Shown piece by piece: positions 15,596 to 24,091 of a stretch of 35,875 nt of DNA (the first letter of the stretch is position 1; each line of letters opens with the position of its first letter). The position numbers and the translations under genes were made by a program. The notes under the pieces were generated by a model. It had not been told where the DNA came from and did no database searches. It saw nothing but the letters and a program-made list of their open reading frames with translations. This stretch comes from Methylobacterium sp. E-066 (GTDB lineage Bacteria > Pseudomonadota > Alphaproteobacteria > Rhizobiales > Beijerinckiaceae), in contig NZ_JAKSYO010000024.1 in NCBI RefSeq assembly GCF_022829635.1, positions 1-35,875 of the forward strand. The letters are read 5' to 3'.

Positions 15596-17587
15596 TCAGA
15601 TCTCGATCTCGGTCCCGACCTCGACGATCTGCCGGGTCGGCAGGCAGAAATGGGCGCCGGTGCGCTCGGCGTTGCGCTTCATGAAAGCGAACAGGCCCTG
15701 GCGCCACAGGGCCATGCCGGGCTTCTTCGACGGGATGACCACCTCGTGGCCGACGAAGAAGGTCAGATCCTCCAGGTATTCCGGCGGCAGCAGGCCGCTC
15801 TTGACCGCGCAATGCAGCCCCTCGGGGATCGAGGCGGTCTGCATGAAGCCGTAGCGCAGGACGACGCGCTCCATGCCGGGGGTGTATTTCGAGATCGCCT
15901 TGCGGATGCCCTGGGCGACCAGGGTGACCTGCGCCCGCTCTTCGGCGGGGATCACCGGCGCCTCTTCGTAGATCACGGTGATCAGCAGGATGCGCTCGTG
16001 CAGGCACCGGCTGCGCTCGACCAGCCGGCCCAGGGCCATCGGAATGCCCTCGGTGGCGGCGGTGAGGAAGGCCGCGGTGCCGGGCAGCGTCACCGGCGGA
16101 TGCGAGGCGAGGCGGGCCAGAAAGGTCGCCTCAGGCTGGCGCATGGTCTCGCGCACCGCCTCGAGGACGTGGTTGCCCTTCATCCAGGTCAGCATCAGGA
16201 AGGCGACCGCCGCGGCCAGCACCAGGGGAAACCAGCCGCCCTCGAACAGCTTCACGCTGTTGGCCGCGAAGAACACGCTGTCGATGGCGAGGAAGAAGCC
16301 GTTGACCGCGAAGACCAGGATCGGGTTGTAGCCCCACCGCAGCGCGATCAGGGCGGCGAGCAGCGTGGTGATGCCCATCAGCGCCGAGACTGCGATCCCG
16401 TAGGCCCCAGCCAGCGCGTCGGAGGAGCCGAACACCACCACGGCGGTGAGGGTCCCGGCGGCGAGCAGCCAGTTCACCGCCGGCACGTAGATCTGGCCGC
16501 GCTCGTCCTGATCGGTATGGACCACCCGCATCATCGGCATGAAGCCGAGCTGGATCGATTGCTGCGTCAGCGAATACACGCCCGAGATCACCGCCTGCGA
16601 GGCGATGACGGTGGCCATGGTCGCGAGCGCCACCAGCGGGTAATGCGCCCATTCGGGGGCCAGCAGGTAGAACGGGTTCTCGATCGCGCTCGGGTCGGCG
16701 ATCAGCAGGGCACCCTGGCCGCAATAATGGATCAGCAGCGCCGGCAGCACGAGGCCGAACCAGGCGAAGCGGATTGCCGGGGCGCCGAAATGGCCGAGAT
16801 CGGCATACATCGCCTCGCCGCCGGTCACCGCCAGGAAGGCCGCGCCCAGCATCATGAAGCTCACATGCCAACCGGCATGGGCCAGAAACTCCACCGCCCG
16901 CCACGGATTGGCCGCCCCCAGGATTTCCGGCGCCCGCAGGATGCTCGGGATCGCCAGCAGAACGAGCACGACGAACCAGACCAGCATCACCGGGCCGAAC
17001 ACCCGTCCGATTACCGCGACGCCCTTGTGCTGGATGGCAAACAGCGCGACCAGGATCGCCAGGGTCAGCGGCACCACGAACGGCGTCAGCACCGGCGCGT
17101 CGACCTTCAAGCCCTCGATGGCCGAGAGCACCGAGATGGCCGGGGTGATCGCGCCGTCGCCGTAGAGCAGGGCCGCACCGACCAAGCCGACCACCAGCAG
17201 CACGGCCTTCCAGGTCCCCGGCTGCGCCTGGCGGGCGCCGAGCAGCGCCAGCATCGCGACGATGCCGCCCTCTCCCCGGTTGTCGGCCCGCAGGATCAGC
17301 ACCGCGTATTTCAGCGACACGATCAGGATCAGCGACCACAGGATCAGCGACACCGCCCCGAGCGCCGCCGCCGGGACCGCGGCGCCCCCGGAGGCGGCCG
17401 CCTTCACGGCCTCCTTGAAGGCGTAGAGCGGGCTGGTGCCGATATCGCCGTAGACGACGCCGAGCGCCCCCAGCATCAGCGCCGGGCCGGGCCCGTGCCG
17501 GACGGCGCCGGGCTTTCGCGCCACCGACGCGGCAGGCAGGGCGACCGGCGGGGCAGCCGCGGGACTGAAGGCTTGGCGCACGGGCAT
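15596..17587 (-). CDS. kup: Low-affinity potassium transporter Kup
   Basis: A 663-residue KUP/HAK/KT-type potassium:proton symporter with about 12 membrane segments and a cytoplasmic C-terminal domain. Diagnostic motifs are GALGVVYGDIGTSPLYAF in helix 1, RADNRGEGGIVAMLAL and LLYGDGAITPAISVLSAIEG. The region SQAVISGVYSLTQQSIQLG is also typical, and GKP-type C-terminal strands follow. Rhizobiales often carry several kup paralogues; only one is present here. ATG 17587 has a weak ribosome site. The gene stands between nadC and htpG on the same strand, separated by hairpins, so it is probably its own transcription unit. Confidence 0.95.
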   Translation of the reverse strand: MPVRQAFSPAAAPPVALPAASVARKPGAVRHGPGPALMLGALGVVYGDIGTSPLYAFKEAVKAAASGGAAVPAAALGAVSLILWSLILIVSLKYAVLILRADNRGEGGIVAMLALLGARQAQPGTWKAVLLVVGLVGAALLYGDGAITPAISVLSAIEGLKVDAPVLTPFVVPLTLAILVALFAIQHKGVAVIGRVFGPVMLVWFVVLVLLAIPSILRAPEILGAANPWRAVEFLAHAGWHVSFMMLGAAFLAVTGGEAMYADLGHFGAPAIRFAWFGLVLPALLIHYCGQGALLIADPSAIENPFYLLAPEWAHYPLVALATMATVIASQAVISGVYSLTQQSIQLGFMPMMRVVHTDQDERGQIYVPAVNWLLAAGTLTAVVVFGSSDALAGAYGIAVSALMGITTLLAALIALRWGYNPILVFAVNGFFLAIDSVFFAANSVKLFEGGWFPLVLAAAVAFLMLTWMKGNHVLEAVRETMRQPEATFLARLASHPPVTLPGTAAFLTAATEGIPMALGRLVERSRCLHERILLITVIYEEAPVIPAEERAQVTLVAQGIRKAISKYTPGMERVVLRYGFMQTASIPEGLHCAVKSGLLPPEYLEDLTFFVGHEVVIPSKKPGMALWRQGLFAFMKRNAERTGAHFCLPTRQIVEVGTEIEI

Positions 17588-17656
17588 GTCCGGTCGATGG
17601 CGTCGCTGTCGTGCGCGACCTTAGCAAGCCGGATGCGGGGCGGAAGACTTAAACCA

Positions 17657-17680
17657 TCTTCGCCGCGAACCCGGCGAAGA
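17657..17680. repeat. Stem-loop upstream of kup
   Basis: TCTTCGCCG (17657-17665) and CGGCGAAGA (17672-17680) are perfect 9-base complements around a 6-base loop, 70 bases before the kup start. It may be an operator, leader hairpin or small dispersed palindrome. Confidence 0.4.
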
Positions 17681-17717
17681 CTTGTCACCCGAACGTGATG
17701 ACAGTGGAATGAAGATC

Positions 17718-17751
17718 GATGCTCCCGCGCCGCGCACGGCGCGGGAGCATC
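17718..17751 (-). terminator. Strong hairpin after nadC
   Basis: GATGCTCCCGCGCCG (17718-17732) pairs perfectly with 17737-17751 across a 4-base loop, giving a 15-base GC-rich stem 5 bases beyond the nadC stop. Only a weak T-rich tract (CTTCATT) follows on that strand. It is a likely nadABC terminator or 3'-end stabiliser. Confidence 0.65.
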
Positions 17752-17756
17752 ATCGG

Positions 17757-18629
17757 TCAGGCGGCGTCCAGCCCCAGGTCGATGATCGCCGCCGAATGAG
17801 TGATCCAGCCGCAGGAGATCAGGTCGACGCCCGAGGCCGCCACCGGGCCCACGGTCTCGCGGGTGATCCGGCCGGAGGCTTCCGAGAGGGCGCGGCCGTC
17901 GATCATCGCCACGGCGCGGGTGAGCAGATCGGGGCCCATATTGTCGAGGAGAACGGCGTCGACCCCGATCGAGAGGGCTTCCTCCAGCTGCTCGAGGCTG
18001 TCGACCTCGCACTCGATCTTCACCAGATGGCCAGCCCGCGCCCGAGCGCGCTGGATGGCCGGCACGATGCCGCCGGCGACCGCGACGTGGTTGTCCTTGA
18101 TCAGCACCGCGTCGTCGAGGCCGAAGCGGTGGTTCGAGCCGCCGCCGGCCCGCACCGCGTGTTTCTCCAGGGCGCGCAGGCCCGGGGTGGTCTTGCGGGT
18201 GCAGACGATCGAGGCCTTGCCGTGCGGACGCGCCGCCTCGACGAGCCCGTTCGTCGCCGTGGCGACGCCGGACATCCGGCACAGCAGGTTCAGGGCGACG
18301 CGCTCGGCCGTGAGGATCGCCCGGGCCGGTCCTTCGAGGCGCAGGACCACGTCGCCGGGCACGACGCGGGCGCCGTCACCGCGCTCGACCGTCACGGTCA
18401 CGGCCGGATCGATCAGCGCGAAGGCGATGGCCGCGGCATCGGTGCCGGAGATGACACCGGCCTGGCGGGAGGCGATGACGCCGCGCATCCGCTCGCCCGG
18501 GGGCACGATGGCGTCGGTGGTGATGTCGCCGGCCCGGCCGAGATCCTCGACCAGGGCGGCGCGCACGACCGGCTCTACCAGGAGCCGCGGCAGGGGCAGG
18601 ATCTCTTCCGTCAGGACCGATTGCGTCAT
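17757..18629 (-). CDS. nadC: Nicotinate-nucleotide pyrophosphorylase (quinolinate phosphoribosyltransferase) NadC
   Basis: A 290-residue enzyme converting quinolinate and PRPP to nicotinate mononucleotide, CO2 and pyrophosphate, the last shared step of the de novo NAD branch. The N-terminal alpha/beta sandwich (VRAALVEDLGRAGDITTDAI) is followed by the barrel motifs ALNLLCRMSGVATAT, CTRKTTPGLRALEKHAVRAG and DDAVLIKDNHV. The phosphate-binding end VDLISCGWITHS closes the barrel. Together these supply the quinolinate- and PRPP-binding Arg/Lys/His residues of the family. ATG 18629 overlaps the nadB stop (ATGA), so its translation is coupled to nadB. A strong hairpin follows the gene. Confidence 0.96.
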   Translation of the reverse strand: MTQSVLTEEILPLPRLLVEPVVRAALVEDLGRAGDITTDAIVPPGERMRGVIASRQAGVISGTDAAAIAFALIDPAVTVTVERGDGARVVPGDVVLRLEGPARAILTAERVALNLLCRMSGVATATNGLVEAARPHGKASIVCTRKTTPGLRALEKHAVRAGGGSNHRFGLDDAVLIKDNHVAVAGGIVPAIQRARARAGHLVKIECEVDSLEQLEEALSIGVDAVLLDNMGPDLLTRAVAMIDGRALSEASGRITRETVGPVAASGVDLISCGWITHSAAIIDLGLDAA

Positions 18630-20149
18630 GGCGTGAGCTCCGTCCCTACGGTGATGGTCTCGCGGCGCTCGGCGTTCAGCACGGCGAGGGTCGTCTCGGT
18701 ATGCGCCGCGGGGGCGGTGTGAGGAAAATCGCTGCGCCAATGGGCGCCGCGGCTCTCCTCGCGGGACAGCGCACCCCGGGCGATCATCAGCGCCACCAGG
18801 GCGGCGTCGCAGGTCTCGGCACGGGGTTCGAGGACTGACACCGCCTCGGCGAGGCCGCCGGCGTCGCGCACGACACCGACCCGGGCTTCCATCAGCCTGC
18901 GGATCGACGGGAGCTCCGTGACCGACCGGGGCGGTGCCGTCTCGGGCACGATCGCGCCCGGGAGCGGCGCGTCGAGGGCGTCGGCGATGAAGCCGGCATA
19001 GGCCAGCCCCTCCAACAGGGAATTGCTGGCGAGCCGATTGGCGCCGTGCAGGCCCGTGGAGGAGACCTCGCCGCAGGCATAGAGGCCCGGCACCGAGGTG
19101 GCGCCGTAGGCGTCAACCTTCACGCCGCCCATGTGGTAGTGGGCCGCCGGGCGGACCGGGATCGGCTGCACCGCCGGATCGATGCCGGCGGCGGCGCACA
19201 GGCCCGCCACCGTCGGGAAGCGCCTCGGCATCGAAGCCCCGAGGGCGCCGCGAGCGTCGAGATAGACGATGCGGCCCCGCTGCAGCGCCTGGAAGATGCC
19301 CCGGGCGACCACGTCCCGGGGCGCGAGGTCGCCGCCGGTGATCCCGGCCATGACGGCCGCGCCGGTCTCGTCGATCAGCCGGGCGCCCTCCCCGCGCAGC
19401 GCCTCGGTGGCGAGCGGCATCGGGTCGGCGCCGGCCGCGATGGCGGTCGGGTGGAACTGCACGAACTCCATGTCGCGCATCACCGCCCCGGCGCGGGCGG
19501 CCAGCGCCAGGCCGCCGCCGACGGCGCCGGGCGGATTGGTGGTCGCCGCATAGAGGGCGCCGACGCCGCCGGTGGCCAACACCACGGCCCGGGCCGGGAT
19601 GCGGAACCGGGCGCCGTCGCGCTCGGCGACGATGCCGGCCACCGCGCCGTTTGTGTCGCGCAGCAGGTCGCAGGCGCGGGCCTCGACGACTTCGACGGAG
19701 GGCGCGGACAGGACCGCCCGCACCAGGCCTTCGAGGACCCGGGCGCCGGTGGCGTCGCCGCCGGAGCGGACGATGCGGCGGCGACCATGCGCTGCCTCCA
19801 GGCCGAGGGCGAGAGTTCCGTCCTCGGTTCGGTCGAACGGGACACCGATCCGCACCAGCCAGTCGATCAGCCCCGGCCCCGCCTGGGCGACCCGAAGCGC
19901 CACGTCGGGCTCGGTCAGCCCGGCGCCGGCGGCCTCGGTGTCGGCGGCGTGGAGGGCGGCCGCATCGTCAGCGCCGACCGCGGCGGCGATGCCGCCCTGC
20001 GCCCAGCCGGTGGCGGTGCCCAGCCCCAGGGCCGAGGCGGTGATCAGCGTCACCGGGCGGGGTGCGAGCCTCAGCGCGACGCTGAGGCCGGCGACGCCGC
20101 CGCCGACCACGACGACGCGGTCGGCCATGTTGGGAGAGACGGCGTTCAT
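18626..20149 (-). CDS. nadB: L-aspartate oxidase NadB
   Basis: A 507-residue FAD enzyme oxidising L-aspartate to iminoaspartate, the substrate for NadA. The dinucleotide motif VVVVGGGVAGLSVALRLA lies near the N-terminus. GTATGWAQGGIAAAVGADD, MEFVQFHPTAIAAGADPMPL, TEALRGEGARLIDETG and RPAAHYHMGGVKVD are the succinate dehydrogenase/NadB-family FAD- and substrate-binding segments. GEVSSTGLHGANRLASNSLL closes the FAD site. ATG 20149 lies 2 bases past the nadA stop; an alternative ATG is 7 codons further in. The C-terminal helical domain is slightly short, as in other alphaproteobacterial NadB. Confidence 0.96.
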   Translation of the reverse strand: MNAVSPNMADRVVVVGGGVAGLSVALRLAPRPVTLITASALGLGTATGWAQGGIAAAVGADDAAALHAADTEAAGAGLTEPDVALRVAQAGPGLIDWLVRIGVPFDRTEDGTLALGLEAAHGRRRIVRSGGDATGARVLEGLVRAVLSAPSVEVVEARACDLLRDTNGAVAGIVAERDGARFRIPARAVVLATGGVGALYAATTNPPGAVGGGLALAARAGAVMRDMEFVQFHPTAIAAGADPMPLATEALRGEGARLIDETGAAVMAGITGGDLAPRDVVARGIFQALQRGRIVYLDARGALGASMPRRFPTVAGLCAAAGIDPAVQPIPVRPAAHYHMGGVKVDAYGATSVPGLYACGEVSSTGLHGANRLASNSLLEGLAYAGFIADALDAPLPGAIVPETAPPRSVTELPSIRRLMEARVGVVRDAGGLAEAVSVLEPRAETCDAALVALMIARGALSREESRGAHWRSDFPHTAPAAHTETTLAVLNAERRETITVGTELTP

Positions 20150-20151
20150 GA

Positions 20152-21162
20152 CTAGCGCACCAGCAGCATGCGCTCGACCGCCGCCCGAGCGCGGTCGGCG
20201 AGTGCGGGATCGACCGTGACCTCGTGGGTCAACGTCTCCAGAGCCCGGCGGATGTTCTTCAGGCTCATCCGCTTCATGTGCGGGCACATGTTGCAGGGCT
20301 TGATGAACTCGATATCCGGGTTCGCCGCCGCGATGTTGTCGGCCATGGAGCACTCGGTCACCAGCACGACCTGGCTCGGGCGCTTCTGCAGGACGAAATC
20401 CATCATCATCGCGGTCGAGCCGGAGAAGTCCGATTCGGCGACGACGTCCGGCGGGCATTCGGGGTGCGCGATCACCGTGACGCCGGGGTAGCTGTCGCGC
20501 ACGTCGCGGATGTCGCCGGGCGTGAAGCGCTCGTGCACCTCGCAATGACCCGCCCAGGTCAGGATCTCGACTTCGGGGATCTCGGCCTGGACGTTCTGGG
20601 CCAAAAACTCGTCCGGGATCATCAGGACCCGGGGGGCGTTCAGCGACTTCACCACTGCGACGGCGTTGCCGCTGGTGCAGCACAGATCCGACTCGGCCTT
20701 CACGGCGGCCGAGGTGTTGACGTAGGTCACGATCGGCACGCCCGGGTACTTGGCGCGCAGGCCGCGCACGTCGGCGGCGGTGATCGAATCGGCCAGCGAG
20801 CAGCCCGCGGCCATATCGGGGATCAGGACGGTCTTGCTCGGGTTCAGCAGCTTGGCGGTTTCGGCCATGAAGTGGACGCCGGCCAGGACAATGACGTCGG
20901 CGTCGACGTTTACCGCCTCGCGGGCCAGCGCCAAGCTATCGCCGACGATGTCCGCCACCGTGTGGAAGATCTCCGGCGCCTGGTAATTGTGCGCCAGGAT
21001 CACGGCGTTGCGCTCGCGCTTCAGCCGCAGGATCGCCTCGATATCGGGGGCGAGCGCCGGCCACTCGATCGCGGGAATGTGGCGGCTGACACGGGCGTAG
21101 AGATCCGGCAGCGGAAGGCCCGGAACCGACATACGAGAGACGGGTGACACGGTCGCCGTCAT
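20152..21162 (-). CDS. nadA: Quinolinate synthase NadA
   Basis: A 336-residue [4Fe-4S] enzyme condensing iminoaspartate with dihydroxyacetone phosphate to quinolinate. The motifs [39 protein letters not shown] and [12 protein letters not shown] are diagnostic. The three cluster cysteines fit [19 protein letters not shown] and [17 protein letters not shown] 21162 was preferred over ATG 21192 because GGAGG lies 7 bases upstream, while the upstream ATG falls inside a palindromic operator. It is the first gene of nadA-nadB-nadC. Confidence 0.96.
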   Translation of the reverse strand: MTATVSPVSRMSVPGLPLPDLYARVSRHIPAIEWPALAPDIEAILRLKRERNAVILAHNYQAPEIFHTVADIVGDSLALAREAVNVDADVIVLAGVHFMAETAKLLNPSKTVLIPDMAAGCSLADSITAADVRGLRAKYPGVPIVTYVNTSAAVKAESDLCCTSGNAVAVVKSLNAPRVLMIPDEFLAQNVQAEIPEVEILTWAGHCEVHERFTPGDIRDVRDSYPGVTVIAHPECPPDVVAESDFSGSTAMMMDFVLQKRPSQVVLVTECSMADNIAAANPDIEFIKPCNMCPHMKRMSLKNIRRALETLTHEVTVDPALADRARAAVERMLLVR

Positions 21163-21175
21163 GGCGTCCTCCATT

Positions 21176-21192
21176 ATGCTCAGTTTGAGCAT
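21176..21192. promoter_or_regulatory. Palindromic operator upstream of nadA (NadQ-box-like), site 1
   Basis: ATGCTCA GTT TGAGCAT is a perfect 7-base inverted repeat with a 3-base centre, 14 bases before the nadA start. It resembles, from memory, the site of the alphaproteobacterial NAD-biosynthesis repressor NadQ. The regulator gene is not in this window. Between sites 1 and 2, a leftward -35/-10-like pair is visible: TAGACA at 21231-21226 and TAAGTT at 21208-21203, 17 bases apart. Confidence 0.6.
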
Positions 21193-21233
21193 TGTGCCGT
21201 CTAACTTATGGGCGCCGGACCCGTCTGTCTAGA

Positions 21234-21252
21234 TATGCTAGCCTTGAGCATA
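21234..21252. promoter_or_regulatory. Palindromic operator upstream of nadA, site 2
   Basis: TATGCTAGCCTTGAGCATA is an imperfect copy of site 1; the outer six bases of each arm pair (TATGCT with AGCATA). It lies about 59 bases from site 1, centre to centre, upstream of the likely -35 box. A possible half-site (TTATGCT) follows at 21272-21278. Confidence 0.5.
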
Positions 21253-21299
21253 AATCTTTTGCGACGCGGTGTTATGCTGCGCCGCCGAAGGCCGCTCGC

Positions 21300-22130
21300 T
21301 CAGCAGAAAGTCGCCGGGTCCGGCCCGATCCGCCCGTCCGGCCGGTCGAGGGCGGCGATCTGCACCATTTCGGCATCGCTGAGCACGAAGTCGAACACCG
21401 AGACGTTCTCGACGATGCGCTCGGGCCGCGCAGTTTTGGGGATCGCCACGCAGCCGATCTGCATCTGCCAGCGCAGCACCACCTGCGCCGGGCTCTTGCC
21501 GTGGGACTTGGCGATGGCGACGATCACCGGGTCGTTCAGCTCCTTGCCCTGCCCCAGCGGGCTCCAGGATTCTGTCACGATCCCGTGACGGGCATCGTCG
21601 GCCCGCGGCTCCGCGCGCTGAAAACGTGGGTGCAGCTCGATCTGGTTCACGGCGGGGGTTACGCCGGTCTCAGCCACCAGCGTGGCGATGTGCTCCGGCG
21701 TGAAATTCGAGACGCCGATCGACTTCGCGCGTCCCTCGTCGCGGAGCTGGATCATCGTGCGCCAGCTCTCAACGAACAGGCGCCGCTGCGGGCACGGCCA
21801 ATGGATCAGGTAGAGGTCGACGTAATCCTGCCCGAGGCGCTTCAGGCTCTCGTCGAAGGCCTGGTGGGTGGCGTCGCGGCCCTGGCGGTCGTTCCAGAGC
21901 TTGGTGGTGAGGAACACCTCCTCGCGCGGCACTCCCGCCTCGCGGATGCCGCGGCCGACGCCCTCCTCGTTGCCGTAGGCGGCGGCGGTGTCGATCAGGC
22001 GGTAGCCGGCCTTGAGCGCGTGGCCGACGAGGTCGGGCGCCTGCGCATCCGAGAGCTGCCAGCAGCCGAATCCGATCTGCGGAATGCGGCGCCCGTCGTT
22101 GAGGGGCAGGGTCGGGACGATGACGGCCAT
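21300..22130 (-). CDS. Aldo/keto reductase (2,5-diketo-gluconate reductase-like)
   Basis: A 276-residue NADPH-dependent (beta/alpha)8 reductase of the AKR superfamily, closest in style to DkgA/DkgB. The catalytic tetrad is complete: Asp47 and Tyr52 in LIDTAAAYGNEE, Lys77 in FLTTKLWN and His110 in YLIHWP. GVSNFTPEHIATL and the C-terminal cofactor loop AIPKTARPERIVENVSVF (Lys and Arg for the NADPH 2'-phosphate) are present. ATG 22130 has GGAG about 9 bases upstream. It reduces aldehydes or ketones, but the true substrate is unknown. It runs in the same direction as nadABC, but the 137-base gap with operators argues for a separate transcript. It is divergent from the aldehyde oxidoreductase operon. 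Confidence 0.92.
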   Translation of the reverse strand: MAVIVPTLPLNDGRRIPQIGFGCWQLSDAQAPDLVGHALKAGYRLIDTAAAYGNEEGVGRGIREAGVPREEVFLTTKLWNDRQGRDATHQAFDESLKRLGQDYVDLYLIHWPCPQRRLFVESWRTMIQLRDEGRAKSIGVSNFTPEHIATLVAETGVTPAVNQIELHPRFQRAEPRADDARHGIVTESWSPLGQGKELNDPVIVAIAKSHGKSPAQVVLRWQMQIGCVAIPKTARPERIVENVSVFDFVLSDAEMVQIAALDRPDGRIGPDPATFC

Positions 22131-22334
22131 TCTGAAGACTCCGGTGAATCTATTCCCACAGACGCATGTGGTTCGGATCCACGATCAACCAAGGGCGAAC
22201 CGCGCGGATCAGCTGTGAACCCGCGGTGAAGGGGCGCAGTCTGGACCGGATCTAATCCGCGAATGCTGGAGTTGGGACATTGAATTCCAGGCTGCGCCCC
22301 GCCGTCGAGCGTCGCGCATGGGCGGGATAGCAGT

Positions 22335-22985
22335 ATGACAGACGAGACTCCGACCAAGCCCTTCGCCCTGACGCGCCGCGCCGTCGTGGAAGGCTGCACG
22401 GTGGCGGGCGCGCTGGGCGCCCTCGGCTTCCGGCCGGCCCCCGCAGCCGCAGCGCCCGGCGATCCCGCTCCGCAGACCATGCCGGTGCGGCTCACGATCA
22501 ACGGCCAGCCGCGCGACTTGGTTCTCGACACGCGCACGACCCTGCTGGACGCCCTGCGCGAGAACCTCGCGCTCACCGGCACCAAGAAGGGCTGCGACCA
22601 CGGCCAGTGCGGCGCCTGCACGGTCCTGGTGGACGGCCGGCGGATCAATGCCTGCCTGACGCTCGCCGCCATGCACGAGGGCGACGCCATCACCACGATC
22701 GAGGGCCTGGCCTCCGGTGACAAGCTCCACCCGATGCAGGCGGCCTTCCTGGAGCATGACGGCTTCCAGTGCGGCTACTGCACCCCCGGCCAGATCTGCT
22801 CATCGGTGGGCATGCTGAGCGAGGCCAAGGCCGGATGGCCGAGCGCCGTGACCGACGACATCGCCGCGACCCCGAGCCTCAGCGACGCCGAGATCCGCGA
22901 GCGGATGAGCGGCAACATCTGCCGCTGCAGCGCCTATCCGAACATCGTCGCGGCGATCCGCGATACCGCCGCCAGCAACCTCTGA
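22335..22985 (+). CDS. paoA: Aldehyde oxidoreductase 2Fe-2S subunit (PaoA-like)
   Basis: A 216-residue electron-transfer subunit of a molybdenum hydroxylase. An N-terminal twin-arginine signal (TRRAVVEG with Arg14-Arg15, then a hydrophobic stretch to about residue 40) predicts Tat export of the folded complex, as for E. coli PaoA/YagT. The plant-type [2Fe-2S] cluster uses Cys87, 92, 95 and 107 ([11 protein letters not shown]). The second cluster uses Cys146, 149, 196 and 198 (CGYC, CRCSAYP). It passes electrons from the Mo site in PaoC to FAD in PaoB. It is separated by only 10 bases from the FAD-subunit gene. The paoA name rests on family resemblance and gene order. Confidence 0.9.
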   Translation: MTDETPTKPFALTRRAVVEGCTVAGALGALGFRPAPAAAAPGDPAPQTMPVRLTINGQPRDLVLDTRTTLLDALRENLALTGTKKGCDHGQCGACTVLVDGRRINACLTLAAMHEGDAITTIEGLASGDKLHPMQAAFLEHDGFQCGYCTPGQICSSVGMLSEAKAGWPSAVTDDIAATPSLSDAEIRERMSGNICRCSAYPNIVAAIRDTAASNL

Positions 22986-22995
22986 GGGGGCGGAC

Positions 22996-23970
22996 ATGAA
23001 GGCTTTCACCTACGAGCGTCCCGCCACCGTGCAGGATGCGGCCAAGCTCGCGGCCGAGCGGCCGAACGCCAAGTTCATCGCCGGCGGCACCAACCTGCTC
23101 GACCTGATGAAGCTCCAGATCGAGACCCCGGCGACGCTGATCGACGTCAACCGCCTGCCCCTCGACACGATCGAGGCGACGCCGGAGGGCGGCCTGCGGA
23201 TCGGCGCCCTGGTGCGCAATTCCGATCTCGCCGCCGACCCGCGGGTGCGCAAGGATTACGCGGTTCTGGCGAAGGCGCTGCTCGCCGGCGCCTCGGGGCA
23301 GCTGCGCAACAAGGCGACCACCGCCGGCAACCTGCTCCAGCGGACGCGCTGCTACTATTTTTACGACACCGCGATGCCCTGCAACAAGCGCGAGCCCGGC
23401 TCGGGCTGCTCGGCGATCGGCGGGTTCAACCGGATCATGGCGGTACTCGGCACGAGCGACGCCTGCATCGCCACCAACCCGTCCGACATGAACGTCGCGA
23501 TGCGGGCGCTCGACGCCACCGTCGAGACCATCGATCCGGCCGGGCAGGGGCGCAGCATCCCGATCGCCGACTTCCACCGGCTGCCGGGCGACACGCCGCA
23601 GATCGAGACCGACCTGCGCAAGGGCGAGATCATCACCGCGGTGACGCTGCCCAAGCCGGTGGCCGGCCAGCACATCTACCGCAAGGTCCGCGACCGGGCC
23701 TCCTACGCCTTCGCCACCGTCTCGGTGGCCGCGGTGATCGCCGGCGCCGAGGGCGGCAAGCCGACCACGGCGCGGCTCGCCTTCGGCGGCCTGGCGCACA
23801 AGCCCTGGCGCGTGGCCGAGGCCGAGGAGGCGCTGATGCGGACCGGCTCCGCCGATGCCGCCGCCGACGCCGTCCTGAAGGGCGCCCGCGGCTACGGCGC
23901 CAACGACTTCAAGATCCCGCTGACGCGGCGGACCCTGCGCGCCGTCATGGCGCAGGCGACCCGCGCCTAA
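22996..23970 (+). CDS. paoB: Aldehyde oxidoreductase FAD subunit with 4Fe-4S site (PaoB-like)
   Basis: A 324-residue FAD subunit of the xanthine dehydrogenase family. [14 protein letters not shown] (residues 27-40) and [11 protein letters not shown] bind FAD. The segment from Cys119 to Cys138 ([20 protein letters not shown]) and Cys157 match the insertion that in PaoB binds an extra [4Fe-4S] cluster. This separates the Pao subgroup from ordinary xanthine dehydrogenase FAD subunits. The C-terminal CO-dehydrogenase flavoprotein domain follows ([20 protein letters not shown]). A GAGGGGGCGG ribosome site precedes ATG 22996. A 121-base gap with an elaborate hairpin element separates it from the Mo subunit gene. 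Confidence 0.91.
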   Translation: MKAFTYERPATVQDAAKLAAERPNAKFIAGGTNLLDLMKLQIETPATLIDVNRLPLDTIEATPEGGLRIGALVRNSDLAADPRVRKDYAVLAKALLAGASGQLRNKATTAGNLLQRTRCYYFYDTAMPCNKREPGSGCSAIGGFNRIMAVLGTSDACIATNPSDMNVAMRALDATVETIDPAGQGRSIPIADFHRLPGDTPQIETDLRKGEIITAVTLPKPVAGQHIYRKVRDRASYAFATVSVAAVIAGAEGGKPTTARLAFGGLAHKPWRVAEAEEALMRTGSADAAADAVLKGARGYGANDFKIPLTRRTLRAVMAQATRA

Positions 23971-24015
23971 GCAGGTTTAGGAAAAGTGGTATCCGGTTTT
24001 CCGTCAAAAACCTGC
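23971..24015. repeat. Nested palindromic element in paoB-paoC gap
   Basis: The element begins immediately after the paoB stop. GCAGGTTT (23971-23978) pairs with AAACCTGC (24008-24015), and inside it GGAAAA (23980-23985) pairs with TTTTCC (23997-24002). The core GAAAAGTGGTATCCGGTTTT resembles a palindrome I recall as common between genes of Rhizobiales. Dispersal in this genome is inferred. Confidence 0.5.
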
Positions 24016-24032
24016 GAGCAATCAAAAGCTTA

Positions 24033-24068
24033 GGCAAGCTTGCAGCGGTAGGCCGCTGCAAGCTTGCC
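24033..24068. promoter_or_regulatory. Perfect 16-base hairpin before paoC
   Basis: GGCAAGCTTGCAGCGG (24033-24048) pairs without mismatch with 24053-24068 across the loop TAGG. It ends 23 bases before the paoC ATG, within an operon. It could stabilise a processed paoC transcript, attenuate it, or be a mobile palindrome. No T-run follows, so strong termination is not expected. Confidence 0.55.
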
Positions 24069-24091
24069 GAAATCCAGCAAGGACCAATCCC

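Noticed and set aside
13625..17698. A very long rightward open frame (over 1300 codons) across htpG and kup
   Set aside because: It is antisense to two well-conserved genes, and its translation is dominated by Arg/Gly/His/Asp/Gln with no recognisable domain; a GC-rich shadow frame.
20168..21147. Rightward open frames opposite nadA
   Set aside because: They are antisense to nadA, whose cluster cysteines and motifs are complete; no separate signals.
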